Positions 27,601 through 36,505 of a stretch of 64,000 bases of DNA are shown in pieces. Position 1 is the first letter of the stretch, and every line of letters begins with the position of its first letter. The position numbers and the translations under genes were made by a program. Source of the stretch: an uncultured Bacteroides sp. (lineage in GTDB: Bacteria > Bacteroidota > Bacteroidia > Cytophagales > Cyclobacteriaceae); contig CABHOV010000066.1 of the NCBI GenBank assembly GCA_902168185.1, forward strand, positions 1-64,000. Direction: 5' to 3'. The notes below the pieces were generated by a model that had not been told where the DNA came from, ran no database searches, and saw only the letters and a program-made list of their open reading frames with translations.

Positions 27601-30600
27601 ACCGTGGTGCCTTGGCAAAGTTCTATCGTTGTACCTGGGCTAATGTTAGCGGCTGGAACAATGGAAGGACGCGCACTGACCGTAATCACTTGAGGATCGG
27701 ATGTAGTGCTACAAAGTGTTGCCGGATCCTGATAGGTATAGGTTATATTGAAATTTACAGGTGTGGCGGTAGTCACTCCCGATACAGATGCGGGGTTAAA
27801 CGTCCAAACGGTAGGTGTTCCTCCACTTGAAATAGAAGTTTGCTTGCCGGCTGAAGCGGTGAAGAAATCCGTTCCTGTTGAATTTGAATTGGCTGGATCT
27901 CCGGTTAATACTACCGGAGGCTCATCCGCACAGAAGAATGTTTTCGGCATCGAAAAATTTGGCTTCTGTGCTTTCTTGATGGTTACGAATTGCCATTCTG
28001 TACTGGTGAACAGTCCGTTCGAAACTGTAAACCCTATATATATACCATAAATACCCGTGTAGGTCTGGGTGGCGATATAAACCGATTCGTATAGTTTTGG
28101 ATCAAAGACATTCGCGGCTGGTGTTGTAAGATCTACCGGTGTAAATGATGCATAGTTATAGTATACGAATTTCTGGAAAGTATAGCCAGCACCGTATCGT
28201 GTGGTGATGTATACCGGGCTAACCGATAGAGCGGGTGATTGTGCATCGTTATCACAATACTTTGTTTGCAGTCCGGAGATGTTCGTTACATAAACTTCAA
28301 ATGATTTTGAGAAGGTAAACGAACATTGCTGCGCAGATGCGTCTGTATAAGTATAGGTAATGGTATAATTTCCAGGAGATAGCGAGGATGGGTTGAATTT
28401 ATATTTACCACCCGTAAATGTTACACCTGATCCTGTAAATACTCCGACTCCGGGTGTTGCTGGCGATCCATCAAGTTGTATAGCATTTGAACTTTGATTG
28501 AAACGTGTTTCGTTCGGATTAACAAGGGCATCTCCGGATACTGTAAATCCTAAACCTGGAGGAGGTGTGCCCAGTGCTGCCGTTACAGTTCCATGTTGCG
28601 TTCCTACCGGGTCACCGGCAATAGTTGCTGTTCCACCGATACGTGTTATACTCGTGCTGGCAGGTGCTGTTGATCCCGGATAACGAATTTTTAAACCGGA
28701 GATTGTAATCGTATTGATGTTGGATGTTCCGCTAATGTTATAGCTGAATTGAACAACGTTTTCGCCCGGATAACTTAAAGTTGTTGGAGCAGATATATCG
28801 GAGCCACCACCCACTACCGGTGCCGTTGTAACGGTTTGGTCGAAAATAAAACCGGTTGGTAATGCGAGCGAAAAAGAAGATGTACCGTTGTTGGCAAAAT
28901 CACCCGGGTCAGCTTCTGTAATTACAATGTTGCCCAAGGTTTGAAATGATCCGCCATAGCAAAGATTAAGCGTGGCTGGTTTTGTTATGTTAACACCGGC
29001 ACTGCTGATCACTACTGTGCCCGTAGCATCATTTAATACATCACCATGCAAATCATCAAAAGCATCAAGCGTATAGGTACCGGCCAGGTTGAACTGTAGT
29101 TGTGTCCATGTATATTGTCCTGCCACAAGGCTCGGATTCAACGGTTGAGCACCACTTGATAATACTCCTGAACCTCCGGATCCCGTAAGATCAATTTGTC
29201 CGGTATAGTCAAGATCAAGGTTGTTGTAAGGATTGGAATCCAGGGCACGCACTGTGAGACTGAAGTTGGTACTGATCGGTGTAGTCGGTGGGTTTGCCTG
29301 AAAAACTAATTTACTTGCAGTCACATTGATTTGGTTCGTTGTACCCGCAGTTGTAGTGGATGCACCGCCAGCATTCGCACTTGCAAAACCTGACCCTGCA
29401 GCACCAGCCGATACACCTGTAATAGTGATGTGAATGGTTTGTTTATCCGTAACAGTTTGCTGAAATGTAGCGCGTACATTAATGTTAAAAGTTCCATCAT
29501 CAGCAACCGTTATAGGGGTCGTTGGCGTGAAGGTTACATTCGCACCACTAACAGTTTGCTCGGTGCCCGGTATTTCAGTATCGGTATCATCATTGAAGAG
29601 TGCAATGGATCTTACGTTGGCAAAGTTTGCAATTTGTACTGTTATAGAGTTTACGATTGTTGTTTTTGTATCAGGATCAGCAGAGCCACCACCATCGCGA
29701 ATTGTAAAATCGGCAAGAGTAAGACTGTTACTTTGATTGTCTGCAATCGACCCGCTTTGGTAATTCTTATACGAGATAGAAGCAGTAGTACCTCCCGTAA
29801 AAGTTATATCAGATGTACCCGAGAATGTAACATCGTTATCAGTCGTGAAACCTCCTGATGTCCTATAGTTATAGGTTTCCGGATTTGTGGTATTCCAGTT
29901 GAACGGTATAACCGAGTAATAGTAATCAGTGCCTGCACCAAGTCCTGTGTCGTTGAAAGTAGTTGTGCCTGAATTGGTAATCGTAGTTACATATGTACTT
30001 GCCCCTAATGCCAGCGATGTAGGTGCTACACCGTCCTGTACACTTGCTGTAGAAGGTCCTGAACCAACTCTACGAAGAATTACATAACCATTTGTATTCG
30101 TAAGCGTGCTGAATGCTGAAAATGTAAGATTGATCTGACTGCTGCTTACTGCGGTAGCTGTAACAGATGCAGGTTGGCCACCTGGTAAAGTTGAGTAGGT
30201 ATAAAACGAAGACTCTGAAGAAAGCGCTGTGCCCGCAACGTTCGTGGCATAGGCAGCATAAAATATTCGGGTGCCCGATGGCAAGCCTGTGCGAGCATGC
30301 GTAAAAGCACTCACCGTAGTGCCACCTTCCGATTGCTTGTTATCGGCAATAGTAACACCGGCACTTGTTTTCCATACCGTACCGCGTTCTGTTAAAGCGT
30401 TACCACCATTTGAAGTAACAGTACCACCCAGTGTTGCATCAATTTCATTAACACCTGTAGCTGTTGGACTTGTTACTGTCGGAACTTTGGTAGAGGCTGT
30501 AGCAATAGGGGCTGCGGGAGATGTTTTATAGTCTGGATTAGTAGCACCACCTGTTTTATAAGGATATATAGTGAATTCGAAATCAGTATTCAGAGGAAGG

Positions 30601-30926
30601 CCGGTCCATGTATAGGTGTTGGCACCTACAGCATGGGTTACATTTTGAGCTCCTGCATTATCCGTCAGGTCATTATCATTTGCTATAGTGCTGTTATCGG
30701 CTATTGCAGTGAATGTTCCGGAAGGGACTACGCGTACCAGAATTATATAGTCACTTGGCAGGTTTGCGCCTATAGAACCTGTCCAGTTCAAGGTGATGGA
30801 AGTACCACCACTTTGTGTTACAGCCGCAAATCCGGTAGGATGTGAAGTGGGCTCCTGTGCAAAAGCATGGAGTCCTATAATTGAAAGACAAAAAATCAGA
30901 AGAATCTTCTTGGTAGAATTATTCAT
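24690..30926 (-). CDS. Giant Fn3-rich secreted protein with T9SS sorting domain
   Basis: A 2078-residue extracellular protein. Signal peptide 1-23 (ILLIFCLSIIGLHAFAQ). Then Fn3-like modules (about 28-145, about 245-360), several Ig-like beta repeats rich in Thr/Ser/Gly/Asn, a run of PKD/Ig-like segments with Cys pairs, a PKD-like module (about 1430-1540), a jelly-roll/MAM-like domain (about 1580-1740; DFDAGTDGWIAGG, SWVLSQCYDF) and an Omp28-like segment (TVLVESFTNTSAAAN). It ends in a type IX sorting domain (about 2000-2078; NVYPNPTQGLLNIQLP, GIYILQLKSAKGEVVRKKIIV). It should be secreted and surface-attached as an adhesin-like or scaffold protein; no catalytic domain is clear. It lies 79 bases downstream of the lipoprotein gene on the same strand. 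Exact module boundaries are estimates. Confidence 0.88.
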   Translation of the reverse strand: MNNSTKKILLIFCLSIIGLHAFAQEPTSHPTGFAAVTQSGGTSITLNWTGSIGANLPSDYIILVRVVPSGTFTAIADNSTIANDNDLTDNAGAQNVTHAVGANTYTWTGLPLNTDFEFTIYPYKTGGATNPDYKTSPAAPIATASTKVPTVTSPTATGVNEIDATLGGTVTSNGGNALTERGTVWKTSAGVTIADNKQSEGGTTVSAFTHARTGLPSGTRIFYAAYATNVAGTALSSESSFYTYSTLPGGQPASVTATAVSSSQINLTFSAFSTLTNTNGYVILRRVGSGPSTASVQDGVAPTSLALGASTYVTTITNSGTTTFNDTGLGAGTDYYYSVIPFNWNTTNPETYNYRTSGGFTTDNDVTFSGTSDITFTGGTTASISYKNYQSGSIADNQSNSLTLADFTIRDGGGSADPDTKTTIVNSITVQIANFANVRSIALFNDDTDTEIPGTEQTVSGANVTFTPTTPITVADDGTFNINVRATFQQTVTDKQTIHITITGVSAGAAGSGFASANAGGASTTTAGTTNQINVTASKLVFQANPPTTPISTNFSLTVRALDSNPYNNLDLDYTGQIDLTGSGGSGVLSSGAQPLNPSLVAGQYTWTQLQFNLAGTYTLDAFDDLHGDVLNDATGTVVISSAGVNITKPATLNLCYGGSFQTLGNIVITEADPGDFANNGTSSFSLALPTGFIFDQTVTTAPVVGGGSDISAPTTLSYPGENVVQFSYNISGTSNINTITISGLKIRYPGSTAPASTSITRIGGTATIAGDPVGTQHGTVTAALGTPPPGLGFTVSGDALVNPNETRFNQSSNAIQLDGSPATPGVGVFTGSGVTFTGGKYKFNPSSLSPGNYTITYTYTDASAQQCSFTFSKSFEVYVTNISGLQTKYCDNDAQSPALSVSPVYITTRYGAGYTFQKFVYYNYASFTPVDLTTPAANVFDPKLYESVYIATQTYTGIYGIYIGFTVSNGLFTSTEWQFVTIKKAQKPNFSMPKTFFCADEPPVVLTGDPANSNSTGTDFFTASAGKQTSISSGGTPTVWTFNPASVSGVTTATPVNFNITYTYQDPATLCSTTSDPQVITVSARPSIVPAANISPGTTIELCQGTTVSSFTASAIPGTTYSWYSNNPPTNQVGIGNSFLPPVSNLIAGTSNFYVTRTINGCESTQAPLSLAVTVNASPGAPVSDFSREYCVNQAIPNSDLVVTGSNVKWYNAADVLIYSGSNPSAANLGINNTVAATYSFTATQTVNSCEGARTKISITVKPLPGLDIIASIPDVNRICVTGGFVTFEARDQGLTAPNGSWSGSGGIGSALVPNPGAGTVQLNPSLLSPGGYNLHLVYQNPSTTCSNTQDLAITILPTINPSISIGTACNGFPVSITNNSTMVPGSSTSTIASTGWTFGDGTSLVAGDGSVPAGTNLGKTTGTYFSPNHIFGGLGNFLIQYTMTTSDGCVVTPAPIPVTINPNPNSTFTWEKVCYDAVTGSNTSFFANTSNIADANIQSYTWNFTKANQLTIGTSGVGKNPTVNYTSVGVDSVQLIVTTIANCKDTVQKPVFIVPAYPAITETNSYSQDFDAGTDGWIAGGTKSSWAYGKPSGAVINKDASAGGAGNAWDTNLTGNSNSNEQSWVLSQCYDFTQAQKPIISLDIWSDTPSGNDGAVLQYNENGNIENDANWTVIGQIGQGANWYDESGISSSPGNQSANDLGWTGIYGGWRRAIFKLDNLIGKPNVVFRVAFASNIPRREGFAFDNVFIGERTRTVLVESFTNTSAAANTKLHNDAFSAFSSNSTEVAKIQFHTAFPGEDPLNKANVEINNSRTAFYGITNTAMFSLDGSVVNNVTGLTQLYNDRVLTPSAVRINTTLVKDGELVRIQTSITNATNQTIPTAGINLFTAIVEKSITEASMLGSNGDTELSFVAKEMLPTAAGIKLTEDIAPLSTIALPEVVWNNRNLITSGNGAIVVFLQSIEGGNKNVYQAKILDATVEPDLVTGIEHGYAAEINVYPNPTQGLLNIQLPQPASQALPVSLLDGFGREVYTSQFKNGENTKVISTSEFAGGIYILQLKSAKGEVVRKKIIVANKQ

Positions 30927-31005
30927 AACTTGAATAATAAGGGTTTGTAAACTATATAAGCTTCCTTGCAGGATAGGTTGTACTATAACTATATATCGAT
31001 AACGA

Positions 31006-32310
31006 TCAGTCTTTCAACTCACCGTTCATATCAGTTTTCATTATAAAGATGGAAGACAACCCGGATAAGTCATTTGATCCACAGATCAGTAAACCACCAT
31101 CGGATGTTTCCCGGATACTGTTAACGGTTTCATTGCCGGATCCACCAAGTACTTTGGTCCACTGTACATTGCCTTGACTATCGATCTTTACCAGCAGAAT
31201 ATCTTTTCCACCTTTACCCAGGCTTGGCGTTGTAAGAACAGTGCCGGCCAGTATAAAGCCACCATCGCGTGTGGAGGTGAGCGCATCTCCTGTATCATCG
31301 CTTGACGATACCTCTGCATTCACAGATGTGTTGTCCGTTAGAAATCGTTCACCATCAAAATAACGCTCGCTTCCTTCTATGATATTTCCCTGCTGGTTTA
31401 CACGAATGAAAAACATATTTCCATTGGCGCCAGTAGGGGATGCATAGGTGCCAATCACTCCATACCCGAAAGCAACAGACTCCGAAGGTTGAATGTCGTT
31501 CGCATATAACTGCTGATCGGTTTGTTCACCGTATTGTGAAAAATTTTCAAACGTAGAATTTTCCTGGATATAGGGTATACCGAGATAGGAGCGTGAGAAG
31601 TTTTGATTTTCTTTCAGCAAAGCGGTGGCCCAAATGATTTTTCCCGAAGGTGCTATATGTAGCGATTTGGAATTGACATAGTCGCGATCCAGAACATCGT
31701 AGGTCTTTGACCAGATGGTATCCAGTGAAGATGGATCGAGTGCTGCGAGATAAGGTCTCTCTGTTGTGGACAGGCCGGCATTCTTGAATGAACCAAGCAC
31801 GATCACTTCGTTCTGAGCGCTTAGTGTAACCGAGCCTCCGTGGATATCGGTAATATTGGAGCTGTTCTTTTTATCAGCAAGGACTACCTTTTTCACAATC
31901 GTGCCTGTTAGATCTAACTTGAACAAGCGGGCAGAGTATACAACCAGGTCATACACAGATATATCACTTGATTCAAGGTTCGATTTTATACTGTCACCGA
32001 TAATGTAGTAACCGTCAGATGTTACCTTTAACCCTTTTGCATAACCATCCGGTAACACAACGTCATCTGCGATTTTCTCTCCGTATTCGTTCGTGCGGAT
32101 GAATAAGCTGTTTTGATTCCCATTGGCCAATAACTCGTTTCCGAGGATAACAAACCCTCCATCGACTTCTTCAGCTGTGATTCCATATACATTGTGCGCT
32201 GCCTCGTAAAACCGGATGAATGTATTTCGATTTTCCGGCTTAGCATCTTCTATATTATTACAAGCCCAGCAACATATCAAAAGCCCTAGTAGACAAATCC
32301 GTAAGCTCAT
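31006..32310 (-). CDS. Lipoprotein with beta-propeller-like repeats
   Basis: A 434-residue protein with a lipoprotein signal (LLGLLICCWACNN; likely lipidated Cys17, with a slightly irregular lipobox). The mature part has repeats of the type DGGFxxxGxxL...GNxxxxxxxNEYGE (EVDGGFVILGNE, RDGGFILAGTV, SDGGLLICGSN), as in WD/PQQ-like propellers seen in Bacteroidota surface proteins. Its start codon overlaps the stop of the beta-barrel gene (ATGA), showing translational coupling. Last gene of the five-gene TIR/STAND run. Binding partner unknown. Confidence 0.8.
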   Translation of the reverse strand: MSLRICLLGLLICCWACNNIEDAKPENRNTFIRFYEAAHNVYGITAEEVDGGFVILGNELLANGNQNSLFIRTNEYGEKIADDVVLPDGYAKGLKVTSDGYYIIGDSIKSNLESSDISVYDLVVYSARLFKLDLTGTIVKKVVLADKKNSSNITDIHGGSVTLSAQNEVIVLGSFKNAGLSTTERPYLAALDPSSLDTIWSKTYDVLDRDYVNSKSLHIAPSGKIIWATALLKENQNFSRSYLGIPYIQENSTFENFSQYGEQTDQQLYANDIQPSESVAFGYGVIGTYASPTGANGNMFFIRVNQQGNIIEGSERYFDGERFLTDNTSVNAEVSSSDDTGDALTSTRDGGFILAGTVLTTPSLGKGGKDILLVKIDSQGNVQWTKVLGGSGNETVNSIRETSDGGLLICGSNDLSGLSSIFIMKTDMNGELKD

Positions 32311-33341
32311 TTTCTTTTGTTCAGTTTTTTCGGGTTGAAGATGTTGTGAACGTACCCTGCAGTAACAGCCAGGGAGTTCAGTTTATAGGTGCTGTCAGCG
32401 TAGCCATATTCGAATGGTAAACTGCTGTCGACACCGAAAGCAGTCTTGGCGGAGTTGATTTTGGTAATGCCATACAGAAAGCGTACTTCAGTGATAATGT
32501 AACCACCACCTAATGTGAAATGCGCTCCTGCTGAAAGAATAGCACTGAGGTTGAATTTCTCGCGCTCGGGTGTAATATCAAATGATTTCTCTTCAATGAA
32601 CTGATATCCCTTTCGCGTTCTGCTTCCACTCAGGGAAGAGCTCAGCAGGTAATCCGCTTCAACTCCTATAGCTATATAGGGTTTGAATTTTATCTTGTTG
32701 AATTGATAGCGGAGGCTAATGGGTAAGGATAGCCATGTTTGATTTTCCTGGGCGAGTGTCGTAAATGTAGTGTCTGTGAAATTGACACGATTGGTATATT
32801 CAAATTTACGCTGCACGAGTCCGAGCTCAGGGTTCAATACTAAATTTTTCCCGAAAGGAATTTCTCCTGTAAAATGAAGCTGTAAGCCGATCTTATAGCC
32901 ATACTCACTTTTGCCATCGTTGGCTTCTACGGCCGTTACTACATTGGGTGTGCTGGCGTTAACACCAAGCTTGCCACCAATGCGATAAATTGGTTTTGTT
33001 CTGAATGTGTTATAGAGTGCAATAAACTCTGCAGGGTCTGTGCTTCGGTTGATTTCAAAGTAATGATCAGTACGAAGCAGGTTCAACATCGCTTCATCAG
33101 CTTTCTCCGGTTCCTCCAGGTATATATAGGATAAACATAGAAGTTTATAAGCTTCTACTTTTTCCTGTTGAGAGAACCCGCTGGCGACACATTTCTCGAG
33201 TAATGCTGGTATTTCATGCAAGCGTCCTTGCTCGTAGGTAGAGCGTGCTAAGCGAAGCGTCTGCGCACATGAAGTTAATTGTGCAAAGCTTTCGCTGGAG
33301 AGAAGAAGGACAAGAATAAAAAAGGGTAGAAGTCTTTTCAT
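32307..33341 (-). CDS. Outer-membrane beta-barrel protein with helical N-terminal module
   Basis: A 344-residue protein; ATG at 33341 gives a clean signal peptide (MKRLLPFFILVLLLSSESFAQ), whereas the TTG at 33347 would overlap the upstream stop region. Residues about 25-115 are helical and TPR-like (YEQGRLHEIPALLEKCVASG, EKVEAYKLLCLSYIYLEEPEKADEAM). The rest (about 125-344) has alternating strands (GGKLGVNAS, YKIGLQLHFTGEI, LSLPISLRYQF, KPYIAIGVEADY) of a PorT-like outer-membrane barrel. It starts six bases after the STAND gene and overlaps the lipoprotein gene by four bases. It may link the intracellular STAND module to the envelope; this is inference. Confidence 0.82.
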   Translation of the reverse strand: MKRLLPFFILVLLLSSESFAQLTSCAQTLRLARSTYEQGRLHEIPALLEKCVASGFSQQEKVEAYKLLCLSYIYLEEPEKADEAMLNLLRTDHYFEINRSTDPAEFIALYNTFRTKPIYRIGGKLGVNASTPNVVTAVEANDGKSEYGYKIGLQLHFTGEIPFGKNLVLNPELGLVQRKFEYTNRVNFTDTTFTTLAQENQTWLSLPISLRYQFNKIKFKPYIAIGVEADYLLSSSLSGSRTRKGYQFIEEKSFDITPEREKFNLSAILSAGAHFTLGGGYIITEVRFLYGITKINSAKTAFGVDSSLPFEYGYADSTYKLNSLAVTAGYVHNIFNPKKLNKRK

Positions 33342-33347
33342 GCGCAA

Positions 33348-36300
33348 TCAATTATTATTGGGTGGCAACGCAGCACAAGTCGATTCGTAAGGCAAGTCAT
33401 CACCCACAAAAATTTCCCACTCGTCTTTATTGATGTTTCGTTTAACTTTTTCGCAGAGTATAGTTGACATAACCGGAATCTTGGTAGGCCATGCATGGAT
33501 GGTGTGCTCGATTCCTTTTACAGTTTCAGTTGAACTGTGAACGCTGGCAAGCAACTGCTCATCATCCGGTGTAAAGGCAACGCTCCATACCCAGTCACTG
33601 TGATCGCTTAATACTATAGGTTGTTCCTTCAACCGGTTTATATTCCAGAGACGTACAGTTTTGTCTTTGCTGGCAGTAGCCATGAAAGATCCTGTGTGAT
33701 TAAAACGTATCTGCTCGATAGAAGAAGTATGGCCTGAGAGTATACGGATTACCATTCCAGTCTGGCTGTCGAAAATTTTAACAACTCCGGTATTATCCCC
33801 GATAACAATTCGTCTTCCTTCCGAAGCAAACGTTACTGCAGTAAGGTGAGGGCCAAGATCTTTGATCTCCGTTACTGCGTAATTGTTTTTTACATCCCAT
33901 ATATATAGGCTGCCGTTCTCACCCGCACCGGCAAGTTTAGTTCCATCCGTACTGAGATCTATAGCGTTGATCTTTACTTTGGAGTTTATCACTTCCTGGC
34001 TTTTCGATAAATCGGAATAACGAATACTCTTTCCAGAATTATCACGAGCAAAGAATCCTTTATTGTCAGGCGTAAAATTCAAATTCTCGATCGCGTAAGT
34101 GTACCCCTCAATTTTCTTGGGAGATGCCGACATGTTATTCAGATTGAACAACTCAACATAGTTCTTCAACTCGTTTTGTGTATTCAACCCTGAGGCTACC
34201 AGCCAGTTTCCATCCGGACTAACATCCAGAGAATAGTATTGATAGTTTGCCTGCGTGATCAGTATTTCAGATTTCCACTGGTTGCCTTGCTCGTTCCAGC
34301 GTATGATCTTTCCATCGCTACCTGCTGAATATATAGTATTGTTTGCAAGCCTTGTAACCAAAGCCCGGGCTGCGCCACGTTCGTGTGCTTCCAGACTTTT
34401 CGTAAGCGCGTGATCTTGTTTTTTCAGCGCAAAGTACAAGCCGTTATAGATATCGTTATCATATACGTACCCTTCGTGTTCCGAATTAAATTTAAAAGCC
34501 TGCTGTGCGATAAGAGCTTGTTGCTCTACATCGTTAAGCTCTTTTGATTTTACGGCCATCGCCTTTGCCTGCGCTATATAGCGTTGACGCAATGCTTCTG
34601 CTGCATTTCGAATCGCGATAAGTTCCTGCTCTTTGGCGATCTTTTCATTGGTCTGTGCACGTTGCGCGTTGACACGGGCTTCTTCCGCATTTCTGCGTGC
34701 AGCCTGGGCGTTGCGTTTTGCAAGTTCCGCATTTTGAATAGCAGCTCGTTCGGCAGCCTCTGCAAGTTCACGCTGTTTTGCTTCCGCTTCCTTCGCAGCA
34801 AGAGCGGCTTCACGCGCTTTCTCGGCTTCAACTCTTTTTTCGTCCGCTTCTTTCTCTGCTTGACGAGCAGCTTCAGCATTTTTCTCAGCTTGTAAACGCT
34901 GCACTTCTGCACGATTGAATTGTTTGTCGGCCTCTGACTTTTGAACAAAGGCATACATCAAAAACAGGAGACAAATAACTACAGCTGTTCCCAGTACTAA
35001 TGCTACAATACGCGCACGTTTAAGTTTTCGTTTCTGTTCAAGTTCTTTAATCCGTTGCTCGGTTTCCCACTCCTTCTTCGAGTACTCGAGGAAGATCATG
35101 GTGCGCTCGAATGCAGGGTTATAGCGTTGTCCCCACACGAGTGTAGGTTTATGCTTGGCCTGCCAGTTAAGCGCCAGCTGTAAATCTGGTGGACGCCATA
35201 AACCGGCTTTGCCTACCTGGTGCATCGCGGCTGCTTCTGCAAGCCGGGTATACATCTGTACTGCATCCGCTTCATCGTCTACCCAGTTTTTCAACCGTAC
35301 CCATATACGCATCAAACTTTCGTGTGATATATCAACCATCGACTTCGAGGTGATGGCAGATCCATGGGCAGGTGTCAACAGTGAGCGTCCTTGTTCACGG
35401 AACAAATCAATAACACCAATAACATCTTGTTCGGATACATCCGCTATAGATGCAATTTCATTTAATCTTGTAGGCCTGCGTATACCAAAGTTCTCACCAC
35501 GTTTTTCGGTGATCGCTTTGAACAACAATTCGCAGATACGTTTCTGATCTTCATCCAATTCGTCAAAGGCTTCGTTCGCGTGTTGCGACAATGCTTCTGA
35601 CATCGTACCGATAGCTTCGTAATGTTTTAAGTCAACATTCTCTTCCTCGAAGTCACGGTATGCAGACCAGTAACTCCAGGTACGCATCAAGGCGTGCTGA
35701 AGAATAGGAAGCTGATCGGGATTATCTCCAAGGTCATTCAATAATTGCTGAACCAGGCGCGGTGCTATAGTAGCACCACCTACTGCTACCGGACCTTCAA
35801 TCGCTTTTCGTTTTTGATCGCGCGTAAGTTGAGGTATCAGGTAATGGCTATCATTTATCTTACGCGTGAGTTCAGGGAACTGCGCGCAGTCTCCGATAAA
35901 ATCAGAGCGCATCGTGATCGCTACATATATAGGGGCATCCGGATAATTGGCAGCCTCTATCAGCAGGTTTACGAACGCGAGCGTTTCATTTACAGAGTTG
36001 CTGTCATGTCCTTCTTTAAAGCGGAAGAGTTCTTCGAACTGATCGACCAGTACAAGGTAATTGACATCTGCTTCCTTACGCGTTTGTTCAATCGCCTCAA
36101 CCAATCCCAGCGAACTGCTTCGAAGCAATGTTGAGAAGATGGTACGTTTAATTTTCTTCTCTTCCGTTTCGGCAGCTATATACTCCGGATTGTTTTTCAG
36201 AAGTGCCTCTGCCAAATTATCGATAGGGCCTGCACCAGGTCGTGTTACAACCACCTCCCAGTTGGGGCTTGCATCAGTCAGAAATCCTCCGTAGAGGATC

Positions 36301-36503
36301 GGCATCACACCACAATAAATGAAAGAAGATTTACCACTTCCTGAAGGACCGATCACACCAACGAAGCGATTCTTCGAAAGCTTGAGCAGTACCTCATCAC
36401 TTTGTCCTTCACGGCCAAAGAAGAGATGACTTTCTTCAATCTTAAAAGGCCGCAGACCCGGGAATGGATTTGCGGTCAACGTATCAACGGTTACCTCACG
36501 CAT
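33348..36503 (-). CDS. STAND NTPase (nSTAND1) with transmembrane helix, coiled coil and WD40 propeller
   Basis: A 1051-residue protein. N-terminal NPFPGLRPF signature (12-20) of nSTAND1 NTPases, Walker A GPSGSGKSS (52-60), Walker B YLVLVDQFEELF (149-160), a sensor-like ITMRSDFIGD (196-205) and helical arms with QLPILQHALMRTW. Then a TM helix (about 499-520), an Ala/Glu/Arg-rich coiled coil (about 525-660), and about seven WD40-type repeats (about 690-1020; ATASKDKTVRLWNINRL is the clearest). STAND proteins are signal-gated switches that oligomerise on ligand binding. The WD40 part would sit across the membrane or remain cytoplasmic depending on topology. It begins two bases after the triple-TIR gene, so the TIR protein is the likely effector or adaptor. 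Confidence 0.92.
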   Translation of the reverse strand: MREVTVDTLTANPFPGLRPFKIEESHLFFGREGQSDEVLLKLSKNRFVGVIGPSGSGKSSFIYCGVMPILYGGFLTDASPNWEVVVTRPGAGPIDNLAEALLKNNPEYIAAETEEKKIKRTIFSTLLRSSSLGLVEAIEQTRKEADVNYLVLVDQFEELFRFKEGHDSNSVNETLAFVNLLIEAANYPDAPIYVAITMRSDFIGDCAQFPELTRKINDSHYLIPQLTRDQKRKAIEGPVAVGGATIAPRLVQQLLNDLGDNPDQLPILQHALMRTWSYWSAYRDFEEENVDLKHYEAIGTMSEALSQHANEAFDELDEDQKRICELLFKAITEKRGENFGIRRPTRLNEIASIADVSEQDVIGVIDLFREQGRSLLTPAHGSAITSKSMVDISHESLMRIWVRLKNWVDDEADAVQMYTRLAEAAAMHQVGKAGLWRPPDLQLALNWQAKHKPTLVWGQRYNPAFERTMIFLEYSKKEWETEQRIKELEQKRKLKRARIVALVLGTAVVICLLFLMYAFVQKSEADKQFNRAEVQRLQAEKNAEAARQAEKEADEKRVEAEKAREAALAAKEAEAKQRELAEAAERAAIQNAELAKRNAQAARRNAEEARVNAQRAQTNEKIAKEQELIAIRNAAEALRQRYIAQAKAMAVKSKELNDVEQQALIAQQAFKFNSEHEGYVYDNDIYNGLYFALKKQDHALTKSLEAHERGAARALVTRLANNTIYSAGSDGKIIRWNEQGNQWKSEILITQANYQYYSLDVSPDGNWLVASGLNTQNELKNYVELFNLNNMSASPKKIEGYTYAIENLNFTPDNKGFFARDNSGKSIRYSDLSKSQEVINSKVKINAIDLSTDGTKLAGAGENGSLYIWDVKNNYAVTEIKDLGPHLTAVTFASEGRRIVIGDNTGVVKIFDSQTGMVIRILSGHTSSIEQIRFNHTGSFMATASKDKTVRLWNINRLKEQPIVLSDHSDWVWSVAFTPDDEQLLASVHSSTETVKGIEHTIHAWPTKIPVMSTILCEKVKRNINKDEWEIFVGDDLPYESTCAALPPNNN

Positions 36504-36505
36504 GG

